From Terebella lapidaria (taxonomy: Eukaryota > Annelida > Polychaeta > Terebellida > Terebellidae): a stretch of DNA of 64,000 nucleotides. Position numbers and translations under genes: made by a program. Below, one piece after another: positions 46,016 through 56,690 of the stretch (the first letter of the stretch is position 1; every line of letters begins with the position of its first letter). The notes beneath the pieces were generated by a model. It had not been told where the DNA came from, searched no databases, and was given only the letters and a program-made list of their open reading frames with translations. The DNA is taken from assembly GCA_949152475.1 (NCBI GenBank), contig OX424564.1, positions 6,448,001 to 6,512,000 of the forward strand, in the 5' to 3' direction.

Positions 46016-47165
46016 ATGAACTAACACTATTTTTCAAATGAAAAAGCAATCCGTGCTTCGTGGCAAATAGTTCATTTTTCAAAGACGTGTCGTAACTGAC
46101 AGTCTGCAATTGAATTTGTCAACATTCTCAATAGGCCTATGGTACCTGTCACCCAGCGATGGGGTGGCTATTTTCGTCTACAGCTCTGTAGGGACATTTA
46201 GTGCATTAGACAATGGCGACACGAAAAACTGCATACACTGATTGCATACATGATGTATACATGATCATATCCATCTTGGTGATAAAGTATATGACACCAA
46301 TGTGAGAATGTAACTTCAATAAAGAAAAAGCGCATCATGGTGAAACCAAAAGGCCTAGCAACGTAATTCTGTCCACATCACCACATATTTCAAATATTAT
46401 TCCCCAATATCATGTGATCTATACTTGGTATTCTGAATTCATCAACCACAATACAACATATTAAAGGGCCCATATTCAACTAGACGTCAAGGCCTGACGA
46501 TGCCTTGGGGCATTTCGTGTGAGAACTATTCCTAGCTAACATATACCTAAGAGACCGTGTCTAGAACCATGATGACTCTGAAACTGTCCGTGGTCAAAGT
46601 TTAAGTGACATACCCCGCCCTTAGGCATCTTTGCGTTTCGCTCTACGACGCACCGTTTCCGAGATACAGCCAAACAGGAAGTGCCGAGTCGGCAGAAAAA
46701 AATTCGACACCAGGGGGTCGTTTCAACCCAAGATACCCTCTAGACTAGTTTGTCTAGTGCCAGGAGGCCGAAATTGAGCTCCGTTTCGCTCTACGACGCA
46801 CCATTTCCGAGATATGCATGAAAGCCTCAAGGATGAATCAGCAAAAATTCTTCCGAGCTCTAGGTCAGAGGTTGTTCGACGGATTGATCCCAAAATCAAT
46901 AGGGTTCTTCCCTGGTGGTATATGAACTCCCATGCATAGAATACTTGCCATTGCATGAATGTAAGTATCAATCTATTACCACCTATACAATCAGATTTTG
47001 ATGATGCCAATAAGAAACGTAAAATACAACATTTTGCAACAGAAACAAAGCCCGACCAAATAGTTTATCCAAAGACACACTGTCCTTTTTTGAGTTATCG
47101 ATCGGAAACCAAGTCTCAAAATTATGGTTATATCCCGCCAATGATGCCTCTGACATTGAGTCATC
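46016..47165. other. Transposon interior, non-coding, with small repeats
   Basis: Contains a duplicated word gtttcgctctacgacgcacc (46,635 and 46,786) and, at 46,959-47,082, a partial copy of the GTAAGTATCAATC family that breaks off after 'aaagacacactg'. No gene. Confidence 0.5.
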
Positions 47166-47169
47166 TAGA

Positions 47170-48460
47170 TTCAGGCGGAATCTTTATCTGACACTATGGT
47201 CCATGGTGCCTGTGATGCCCCGGATCGTGGGCCGGACCTGGGTGGCCTCGCTGGACCAGCGCACTCAGGCTGCAACTTCGGGGAAGAGCCAGTCTTCTGG
47301 AACGGCTCCAGAGACAGTGCAGCCCCCTTGCTCACAAGGCGTGTCCTCTGCTGTGGCCCGTCCTTCTCGACTGACTGTGACACTGCCTCCACTAGTGTCA
47401 GCAATGCACATGGCAACTCAAAAGCCATCGCATCTGCGAGCACAGCATCCAGTGCCAGACCCAAGGTCCTTGCTGCTGCTCCGTTCGCTGAAGTTGCTCC
47501 TATATAACTGCCACCTCTTACCAGGTTGGCGTTTGTCTCCTCGCTGTTCTCAGAAAGTGGGTCCGTGGGGTGGCAAAGTACAGCCACGCTGGACCTGGAG
47601 CCTCTGAATCCAGTTGAGGAGATGCTCAGGCAGTATGGCTCGGACACTGCTTGGATCTACGAGACTTTCAGCAAGTCCTTAGGTCAGGAGGTGGACCATC
47701 GACGAGATGGCCAGGAGCGGGTACCACTTGGTGCAGGGCTGGCCAACCTGCCGGTCCCCCGGGCCCTTCAGGACCTAAGGGTGTCAGGAATTGGAGCTCT
47801 GACGTGCGTGAGAGGGGAGTACCCCTCAGGTCACCCCCTGGCACAGCTTGGAGAGCTACTAGACTGTTGCCTATGAGCAGCAGGCGTATCATGAAGGAAT
47901 GGCTGCTGCTAGAGAGGCAGCAGAGTCACGGCTGACTCCCATCCCTGACGATGTGCAGGAGGAACTGCAGCGGTTTTGTGCTGGGAATGAGGATCTCAGG
48001 CATTGTCTTTGCAATGCTTAGCTAGCTCAGGCTCAAGGGCAAGAGGGTGTTGATGACTCCGGTCTTTTACCCTCAACCAGATCGTTCCGGACTGATTTGA
48101 CGCACCCCTAGAGGTTGTGCTCTACCCTATCTTGGTCCGGAAATGGGGCAAGCGTGTCAGGGAACACCGCATGGTCGATAGAGTGATGATGATCTCTGTG
48201 ATTGCGCCGCTGAATGCTGGAAGTCTCCCCTCAATCCAGGAAGCCCACCTCTGAGGCTATGTCTTCCTCCCTTGTTGAGAGAGCCGGAGTCCCCGGGAAG
48301 AAGGACCACCAGCCGATAAAGGAAGGCTAGTGAGGCTGACTGGTCACGCTCCGTAGGGCCGCAGTGATATTGCCGAGTCGCTTCTTGCAGCTCCACCCTG
48401 CACGGATATTCTCGGATCTGCTGGCGCCAGTTGGCAAGGGCAACCGGCAACACTTTTTAG
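47170..48460 (+). pseudogene. GC-rich coding remnant inside the transposon
   Basis: Overlapping open frames in all three plus frames (47,196-47,507; 47,203-47,607; 47,526-47,876; 47,651-47,935) suggest one ancestral reading frame broken by indels. Pieces include MLRQYGSDTAWIYETFSKSL and DDVQEELQRFCAGNEDLRHC, acidic/hydrophobic patterns as in a retroelement structural protein. I cannot name the family. GC-rich unlike its surroundings, hence probably a nested insertion. Confidence 0.35.
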
Positions 48461-49150
48461 AAGTACCTCATTTTCCATTACTGGTTTTTCATTTTACAAC
48501 ATTTCTAAAATTAAAAGGTTAATTGAATTCCAAGCACTCGGCACACCTTCCCTTTCAGTGGGTGACCTTCACAGGTCATCATCCATTCGGGAATTCCTGG
48601 CTCAAAATTTTAGCTTGCTTATAATGGGCTCAGTCAAATTTCTGGAGCATTACAGTGTAGTCCATAAGTTTTGGGGTTAGTCCCTATTCTTCCAAAACAG
48701 ACCCTTAAGGTCTGATCGTTTTGCATCGCGACTTTGGATTCCGCTCACCTTGCTTCTTCCTGGTTACTATGATGATGTATTTCTGAATTGTGTATTGGTC
48801 CGGATCCCGTCTGGCGGACTATCGTACCTGGTTTTAGCTATGTAACTTTTCTAGAAATAGCCCACGTGTTAAATGGCCACTCCATTTGGTGCAATTGGAA
48901 TATCTATTTGGAAATGAATATGAAACAACAAAAAGAATTCGCGTCGGTTTTGTGTTACTTCGTCTCGTTATTCGGTCCCTCGGTTTTGAAATACTAAAAT
49001 GGCCTCAATCGGACACCATACTATGACAGTCCCGAGCACGTAGTACTACACTGTTTACATGATACTAGCCTCATGAATATTGGAACCGTAAACTGGTGTA
49101 TACTGTCCTCTCTCACGTTGCCCCTATCGTTGCCCTATCGCTGTGTGCAG
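48461..49150 (+). other. Probable intron upstream of the transposase exon
   Basis: AT-rich, no coding signal; ends in a pyrimidine-rich tract (tgtcctctctcacgttgccc...) and tgtgtgcag, a good 3' splice site at 49,150. Confidence 0.45.
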
Positions 49151-51657
49151 ACCTCAATCTTCGTTTTATTGATTTTACACGGTCACAGTCTCCAGATCTT
49201 GAACCCCAGGCTTCGACGTCTGCTGCTAGATCTGCATCTGCCACAACACCCACAGTTTATGATGTACTGATGAAATCAGGGAATAAAAGAGTATTGCCTG
49301 ACAAAATAGAAACAACTAAAACCCAGTCCTTGAATTCACAGCAACAAATGTACAATGATGTTGTGGACTGGATGTCCGTACATGACTGTTCGTGGACAAA
49401 AAATACACTTCACAGTGGGACATTAACGGTCCGGTATTTGGTCAACGCATTGTGGTATATTGAGCATGCCCACGAGCAACTTTCCAAACAAGGTTGCCAC
49501 ATCCCACATTGCTTCGCAAAATTTCAAAATTACAGGGATTATTCAAAGTTGCACAGGGCTCGCCCTGCCTTTTCATGGGAAAAACTGAATGAAATTTGCC
49601 TGAACCTGACGAAAGCGCTGTCTTATCCTTCAACGAGAGAAAATGTGATGTTGTCAAAGGGAATTGAACAACTACTGGCCGCACTGTCTAAATATGCTGA
49701 ACATTTGCAGAAAGACCGTGACTTGCATCAGAAAAAACGTGCAAAAGTCTCACCACCCAGAATGCCACACTATGAAACAAGTTTGACATTCATTGACGCA
49801 ATTCCCAAAGCCGATCAAAGCATTCCAGAGCTCTCGATACCCATTTGTCCAACATCAAACCGTATGCTTTCGTAGACTTGGACGAATTTTCACCACCTGA
49901 TCGTCTCAAGAGACGAAAGTATGTAAGTCAACTGAGAGTGAGCGAATCCATCATGCTGTATAGAGTGGTGTATGGTGGATCTCTGGGTACAATCAACTTT
50001 GTCTGGAAGATAGTCAAAACGGACCCGGAGGCACAGAAAATAGTGGAAAATGCTGCAGTGATTGAGGAGTTGACGAAAAGCCTCCCAAAGTACAGCTCAA
50101 GAGCAGCCAGACGAGATTTCATCGAGAGCTATGCTAAGGTGGTGAAGTGCCCGAAATCTGTGCTGAGGCATATGTACTCAGAATTGACTGGAACTGTTTG
50201 CACTGCAGAAACAGCGATGCAGCAAGAAGTGGACGATCGAGATTTACGTGAAGAAAAAACAAGTACTGGAGACACCAAGTTTGACGTGTTCTTCGATGAA
50301 GTTGAAAAATATCTCGGTGATCAACTTGCAGTGCAAGAACGACGACATGGAGAGGAACAGTATATACCATTCGCAATGTCAACAGAGGACCTGAGAGCAC
50401 AGGTAATGCAGAGAGTTCCACAAGGTACACCAGTACCAAGTACTGAGACTTTGCGTCTCCAGTTTCACCCAGGGAATCCTTACAGGAAAACGGCAGAGAG
50501 ATACAGTGGTCGCTTTGATGTGAAGTTTCGCGTTCAAACACGGATGTCGAGAATGCACCACATTGACATGAGATACGTTGCCACGCAGTTCAAATACCTT
50601 AAAGAGTTTGCTGTTGTCTTCAAAAATCAATCAACAATGGTGTTCATGGATGATAGGGCAGTAGTGCCAATAGGGGAACCAGGTCTCCCAATATCCACTG
50701 GTGTCCGAGGACATAATAAAGTATTGGCACAAGTAGACAAGCCCTTAACAGCGCTGGATCATGACTTTCATACGGCTGGCATCATCCCATCTGTTGCTAT
50801 GGTGGCGAAAATACCAAATAACAAATCAGACAGTTTCTTTGATGGCCAGGTAGTTGTAACTTTGAAAGACAAAGTGTTTCAGCCGTCTTCGCCATTTCGG
50901 CATGCAGCAGAGCTGTCACGATTACTTCGTGACGGGTACTCAGATGATGATGTATCACTCTCAAAACCAGTGCTGTTACTTTTCATAGACGGGGGCCCTG
51001 ATCACAGGATCACTTTCGACACTGTCAAAGTATCGTTATTGGAAATCTTCATGCAACTGGACCTTGATATGCTCATTGCCATGCGAACAGCCCCAAATAA
51101 CACTTGGGTTAATCCTGCTGAAAGATGCATGTCAATCCTAAATCTGGGATTGCAGCATGTCGCTCTGAGCAGAACCAAAATGACAGATGAACTGGAAGCA
51201 GGAGTAAAGAACGAGTCAAGTCTGACAGCGCTTCGCAAGTATGCTGAATGGAAGGAAGGTGTCGCTCAAGCTTACGCGGCCAGCATGGAAGGGGTGATTC
51301 AGCTGCTAGCTGACAGATTTGCACGACTATCCCTTAAAGGTGTCCCCTTCAAAACATACACTGGTTTGACCACGGAGGAAGTGGCAGAGCAGCTGGATAT
51401 TGTCAAGCAAGTTACTGACTCTGACAACAGAATCATCATCGAAGGCTGTTCGAGGGCACAAGGAATTGATGGAATTCATGAAAACCCACAGTCGCAGTGC
51501 TAACTACTGCTATCAACTCAAGAAGTGTTCACGTGATGAGTGTGGTTACTGCACTATCAACCCCGTAAGAATGGACCAGGAGACGTTCAGCAGACTGGCC
51601 TTCCTACCAGAACCAGAACCCGAAGGAGGAGACGACCACTACAAAGAGTTCTCTCAG
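49151..51657 (+). pseudogene. Transposase-like protein, main exon (DDE-like)
   Basis: From the acceptor at 49,150 one frame runs to 49,875: LNLRFIDFTRSQSPDLEP, a Ser/Thr-rich linker, then VRYLVNALWYIEHAHEQLSK. The second frame (from 49,797 to 51,503) continues with YAFVDLDEFSPPDRLKRRK and a catalytic-type triad: MVFMDDRAVVPIGEPG, LLLFIDGGPDHRIT, NTWVNPAERCMSILN. If the codon at 49,845 is residue 1, the acidic residues are D269/270, D382 and E426. A third frame gives CYQLKKCSRDECGYC up to CAG|GTGAGT at 51,657. The two frame changes (-1 near 49,800-49,860, +1 near 51,440-51,500) are opposite one-base shifts: decay or assembly indels. Similar uncharacterised multi-copy proteins occur in sponges, cnidarians and molluscs, as I recall. 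Confidence 0.7.
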
Positions 51658-51777
51658 GTGAGTCGTGACGTGCTGATTTACATGTATTATCTCATATATC
51701 ATGTATATATTCTATATTCCCGTTGCAATGATACCATCACTGAATCCTGATCTGGAATATAATTTTCTGATTCCCAG

Positions 51778-51978
51778 CTGTATGGCAAGGAACTGCCTGA
51801 ACGACCCGATCGTTATATGCCTTCGGCCAAGATTCATGGGATAGATCCGGAAGCACAAGACTCTGACAAATCCTGCAGGGATGTTTCGAAGTCTGGCAAA
51901 GTCAGGGCCAGTATCGACTGTTCGCAATGCCTCAATCCCAGATGTGTGTATTCCATGCAAAAGCTGACAAAGATACAG
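51778..51978 (+). CDS. Transposase-like gene, exon with Cys motif
   Basis: Bounded by ttctgattcccag| and CAG|GTTTGT, 67 codons, phase 0 on both sides: LYGKELPERPDRYMPSAKIH, ending RASIDCSQCLNPRCVYS. The CxxC...C set suggests zinc binding. The intron before it is 120 bp (51,658-51,777). Confidence 0.65.
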
Positions 51979-52207
51979 GTTTGTGTATAGAAGTTTATGT
52001 TTGGCATATCATTATATTGTTTATTCATAGTTGGGGCATTTTAAAGAATAATGTTGTCACGTTTTCACAACACAATTGTTTTCAGAAAGCAACCACTGCA
52101 TTTGGCTTCTATATCAATTTGTATATGTACAAATCTGATATTCCAACTCCATACATGTGGTGTTTTGTGATATATAAAGAATTTTATTTGTCACTGTCAC
52201 CCCCCAG

Positions 52208-52537
52208 GAAGACTACCTGGAATCCGTGCGAGACGATGTCTGGTATACCTGCGGTGATGGTCTGTCGGATGTCAACTTGGTCGTGCGCCGAGCCATAGAC
52301 TGCACAAGCCCAGTCGAAACCACGTACTATTCATGTTCCATATACTTACCATCTGTATGTATTCATTGTGGGGATCCAGAAGACTTGTTGGATGACTATC
52401 ATGATTATATGGTTGAAATGCATCAATTGTACTCAACGGTTCGTCCATTGTGCACATCGTGCTACAGCACTGGCAAGCAGGCTGTGACATGGGGGAAGAA
52501 ATTCTTCCATAAGAAACAGAAATTAGATAAGAAGTAG
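52208..52537 (+). CDS. Transposase-like gene, last exon (zinc-ribbon tail)
   Basis: Starts after gtcaccccccag| in phase 0 and ends at TAG 52,535-52,537. EDYLESVRDDVWYTCGDGLS is followed by YYSCSIYLPSVCIHCG and STVRPLCTSCYSTGK: three Cys pairs that look like zinc ribbons. It ends in a lysine-rich tail. A 229-bp intron precedes it. Confidence 0.65.
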   Translation, partial: EDYLESVRDDVWYTCGDGLSDVNLVVRRAIDCTSPVETTYYSCSIYLPSVCIHCGDPEDLLDDYHDYMVEMHQLYSTVRPLCTSCYSTGKQAVTWGKKFFHKKQKLDKK

Positions 52538-53400
52538 AGGTGAAAATTGGGTTCATTTGTGAAGCCTATTGTAGAGTCTTATTCATGTTGTAACTTGTTA
52601 GAGTTCGTAATTTCAGAGTGTTGGATATTTTATGACCCAAGTGGTCATCTGCGAATATACTGTTCAAAATGACATTTTGTTTGTCAGTTGCAAGTTTCGT
52701 TTTAATGCTGATATGATATACTTTGAGATGCAAACCTATTTTTAGTCATGTTTTTTTTTGTGGAATATATTCCTGTGTGCATGTTGCGATACAGTATTTT
52801 AACTGGACATTTGATGCGATAAGTGATTGATGACCTTGAACTTGACCTGCATTAGAGGACCTTGAGTGATCAATCTAGGGGTTCTGTAGATTTTGAAGTA
52901 GAAAATTTGCCTGTATTTTGGTCACAAAAATCATATGGTGGAAACTTTCTGTGAACATTACCATAATCTTTGTTCTTAACTTGGAGATAACAACTATTAT
53001 TGCCTACCTGGCACTTGAGCATGTGTAATATTACAACTATTTTATTCAACAATGCATTTGTACTGGTCAAAATATAACCTACATGTATGTGCTTTGTTCA
53101 GAAAACAAGTACTTTGAAATAGGACAGAAACACTATACCAGCTTTTGTTGTGCAATATACACTTTTATTTATGTTCCGCCATGATGGTGTTTCCTTTTTA
53201 CAATGCACTTGATACATGTTGAACATCATTACATGAATTGCATGTATTTTGAACATATGATTTTCAATAAATTACGATTACTTTTACGGAAATTATTTGG
53301 AATAGTCTTCTATACCTATATAAAACGGAAACATAAGGACAATATAGGTATTTTATGTCCATAAAAAAGTTGTACCCGATTTGGTTTCTGATATTATTTA
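52538..53400 (+). other. 3' UTR and right flank of the transposon gene
   Basis: AT-rich and non-coding. AATAAA at about 53,265 is a possible poly(A) signal. One TGACCTTGAACTTGACCT cluster at 52,830. Nothing else seen. Confidence 0.5.
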
Positions 53401-53414
53401 TAACAACATAATAA

Positions 53415-53618
53415 AAAAAAAACGTATGAGTTTTGGCATGATCGAATCCAAAGACAGAAAATTTACTTCTAAAAAAAAAAAAAAAATTCCCCGTATGAGT
53501 TTTGGGGTGAAGAAATCCAAAGACGAGAGATTTACTTTAAAAAAAAAAAAATATCGTACGCTCGTATGCTTTTTTTTGGACGAAAATCCATAGACCAATT
53601 TTATAATTTGGTGTGGCC
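53415..53618. repeat. Right subterminal repeats and terminal inverted repeat
   Basis: A unit of about 70 bp (cgtatgagttttgg ... aatccaaagac ... atttactt + A-run) occurs at 53,423 and 53,493, with a third degenerate copy in inverse-like form before the TIR (53,587-53,618). Confidence 0.7.
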
Positions 53619-55345
53619 TAAGTATCAATCTATTATCACCAAAACAGCCAAATTTTGATGATACCAATAACAAACGTAAAATACAACATTTTGCAATAGA
53701 AACAAAGCCCGACCAAATAATTCATCAAACGACACACTGGCGTCATCAGGGGCAGACAGTGTGTTAGATGTAGTTGTTTCTACTGTACACCTGATGGAAT
53801 TAGCATACAACTGCCCAACAACCTATGAAAATAATTTAGAAGCAGATATCAAAAGGTGGTTACATGGTTATCTCTGGTGTCCGATGTGCCTGAATAATTG
53901 ACCGCAATCAAAATGTACCGGCTGCTTCATTAATAAAAGATTAATTACAGGCCATTAATTGTCTCCGAGTGAAGCCCTACCGATTCAGGGATTAACATGA
54001 AACGAACCTGGTGATAAAATTTAATGAAATCCATTGCAAACTGATGAGAAGCTTTGTGACATCATATTGTAATAATGTATTGGTGGTAATAGATCGATAC
54101 TTACATTCATACCACTCAGTTGGTGTCACTGCTGGCAGACGTTAAATCTGTCCCCGAGGATACCATCAAATCAGCAGCCTTCTGGCTTGTGATTAAGTAC
54201 TTATGTACTTGAGACTCGTGAGGTAAAACTCATATCTTCTGAATGCGTTCCTGTCCCCGACATCATTAGTGATCAATCAAATATGAGATACGTATAATGG
54301 CAACGCCCAGGACTTGATAGTGATGTATTGACACGTTACATGACATCCACGGAAATGATAAATTACATGTAAAGGTAGTTGATTTATCTTGACACTCTTG
54401 GGCAATTGATATCGCTCAGTGAATTATGATTACCCGTGATATATACAAATAAACATGCAAACAACCTTTTGGGTCTCAAAAAATGATCTGCTGTTCTTTC
54501 ATTCCATAGATGATGCCTGTAGACAGTGAATTTCTCTCTTTCTCCAACACGTTTCCCAAATGTTGATGCACTCCTCAATTGCAGGTGCGTTGTTTGTCTA
54601 CTTCAAATCAGGGCGTCTGCATGATTCTGTTCCTAATATACCCAATGTACCATAGACCAATTGTCTCACACGCTGTGTATGACGTCACATCATACCTTAA
54701 GTACTCGTCACGTGTGTATTACCACCAATACCACACAATTTTGATGATATATAAAACTCGACGTTCAATTAGTTCCACAGATGAGCTTGAATTGTTTATA
54801 TTTTCTTTTGAAAATTATACATATCTATCACCAGTATTTAGTTTGTGAAGTGACTCCATAGTGTATGTGAATACATAACTAATTCCCTGAGCACAGCCAA
54901 GGTAAATCGCCATAAAACTCGACGTTCAATTAGTTCCACAGATCTTGAATTGTTTCATATTATCTTGTCCCATTATTGTCCCAATCAGGGACAGGGCGCA
55001 TAAATGCTACAACAAGGCACAAGTCACACAAGAAATGCTTCATTGATATTCATTTGAATATTGATTGGTTTGTATGTCAATATGCTTAAGTCAATAAACT
55101 TGGTTTGTATGTCAACATGCCTAAGTCAATATACTATCTATGGATATGCTAAACCTCCTTGTTAGCATAGTCGTGCATATACCTTATTCAAGCCACGTAG
55201 AAGTTTAATGACTGGACTAGATGTTTCGTGAACCAGGCGTGCATTCAGTAGCGTACTGTAGAGTGTAAAAACATTGTATTTGAAAGTACTGTCAGCAAAA
55301 CCAAAGTAATTATATTGACTTGTTTATGTCAACTAGTCAGTCAAT
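53619..55345. repeat. Segmental duplication, copy A2 (right part)
   Basis: Resumes exactly at the right TAA and is collinear with 19,917-21,508. Includes the GTAAGTATCAATC repeat (to about 53,850), its inverse end (54,083-54,109), a plus-strand CRE/TATA pair (54,680/54,748), a local duplication of 'aaaactcgacgttcaattag' (54,753 and 54,914) and 60-bp core copy 6 (55,305). Confidence 0.8.
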
Positions 55346-56690
55346 GTAATTAAGACAATGGAGTTTTCGTGTTCCAAATACTCGTAATACAGTTCAGCCA
55401 CCCCACGCTATTTTTCCATGGTTTGGGTTCAGAATTGATCCTTCAAGAAGATAAAATGAATAGCGTTTGACACCCAGTACGTATGTGTATATTGTTATCT
55501 TGGATTGAATAATAAAACATGTTCTTGACAATACATCCGTCAGCTCAAACTAAGGTGTATGCAAAAACAATCAAAGATTATTTGGGGATAATTCAGAGTC
55601 GAAATATGTGGGAAGCACACCAGGAATATCTGTCCATATACATAACACTTTTGAAGCATATACCGGGTACGCTGTGTTCGATTCACACCATATTCTTTGA
55701 TGTATCCTGGGTCATGGTGGTATTGGTCACGATCGGATATGATATATGTTTTCATAATTGATAGCGAATATAACAGAAAATTCGCTGCAGTGCGTGACAT
55801 GTAATCCAATTCATTTGGATTCACCGCATGGTGTGCTCGCCAAAACTATATTGCCGTGTTATGTGGTACATATTTTAAACCACTGGCCGGAATAAATATA
55901 GCGTAATATGGTATTTGTTTTATGGGAGCAAATATCAAATGTGGCTATTACTCGCGTTATCGCTTCTGTGTGGCATCCCTGCTCAGACAAACAAACGACC
56001 ACAATCATGGGATTATTAGTCCAGCTTTATATATAATGCACCCTCATTACAGCTTTGTGGTATTTATATTATTACAATGTTTTTATGCAACTACTGACGT
56101 GACGTCATAATAATATGGTTTGAGAGAATTCTGCCCACACTTCCTTCACCCAGAACACACTAATCTTTGTAGCGCTGATACTTTTTTCTAAGACACCATG
56201 TGTTTGTCCTTCGATGGTCTACTGTAAATAACACTTCGCGAGCCAATTAACACCAAGGCTTAGGGTAAAGACGTGATGTCTGCTATGCGACTAACAGTCT
56301 CCTATTTGGTGATTCAAACCTTGACTGCGGGTGGTAGCCTTTCTTCTCAGGTGAATAATAGTTCCCCTAAATGCGAAACGGTCAACGACCAGCCTTCTCT
56401 TGAGTAAACATTGAAAAGCATTATCCATTCAAACCAGATTGGAAATGATCGAATGTATTCGTTGATTCACATTATAACAAACCGTGTCGAGCAGACGTGT
56501 CCGAATTCCCTAATTGGACAACATGAACTATTACCTCATTCGAACATAATCCTAATCAGTGAACGAATAATTTTAATTTTCTATGATAACTAATGTTTCC
56601 GATTCCAGGTGTAACGATGAGTTTTAACCATGTGGAATTAAGCTTGTTGAGTGCAACGCCTGGTTTACTACATTGATTCATGGAGTCAGT
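55346..56690 (-). repeat. Third copy of the 18.0-19.6-kb module
   Basis: Matches 18,030-19,640 and 42,000-43,560 with more divergence. Contains the 'RIEIPG' segment (shifted frame; IKEYGVNRTQRTRYMLQKCY) and a CRE/TATA pair (56,027-56,107). No gene intact. Confidence 0.7.
56027..56107 (-). promoter_or_regulatory. CRE + TATA promoter-like pair (third copy)
   Basis: TTATATATAA 56,027-56,036 and TGACGTCA 56,100-56,107, preceded by an extra TGACGT. Confidence 0.35.

Larger units (their letters stand above)
43867..53618 (+). mobile_element. 9,752-bp TIR DNA transposon of unassigned superfamily
   Basis: The left end GGCCATGCCAAATAATAAAG... and the right end (reverse complement GGCCACACCAAATTATAAAA...) match at 26 of 32 positions without gaps. 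Both flanks carry TAA (43,864-43,866 and 53,619-53,621), and the paralogous A1 locus has one TAA with no insert (19,917-19,919). That proves insertion with a 3-bp target duplication. It encodes a DDE-like, cysteine-rich, multi-exon protein (49,151-52,537) and a possible upstream exon (44,113). It also harbours nested material: a diverged copy of the 8.4-kb host segment, GC-rich blocks and a small repeat copy. GG..CC ends and TAA duplication recall PIF/Harbinger, but the protein lacks that family's look. Confidence 0.85.

Noticed and set aside
49797..49860. Programmed -1 ribosomal frameshift at CCCAAAG (49,804-49,810) in the transposase
   Set aside because: The heptamer exists but is in the wrong register: the zero frame reads CCC AAA GCC, not C CCA AAG. 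A second, opposite shift later in the gene also points to indels.
43867..53618. Calling the transposon PIF/Harbinger
   Set aside because: Ends and TAA duplication fit, but the protein motifs and exon structure do not, and no Myb-like second protein was seen.
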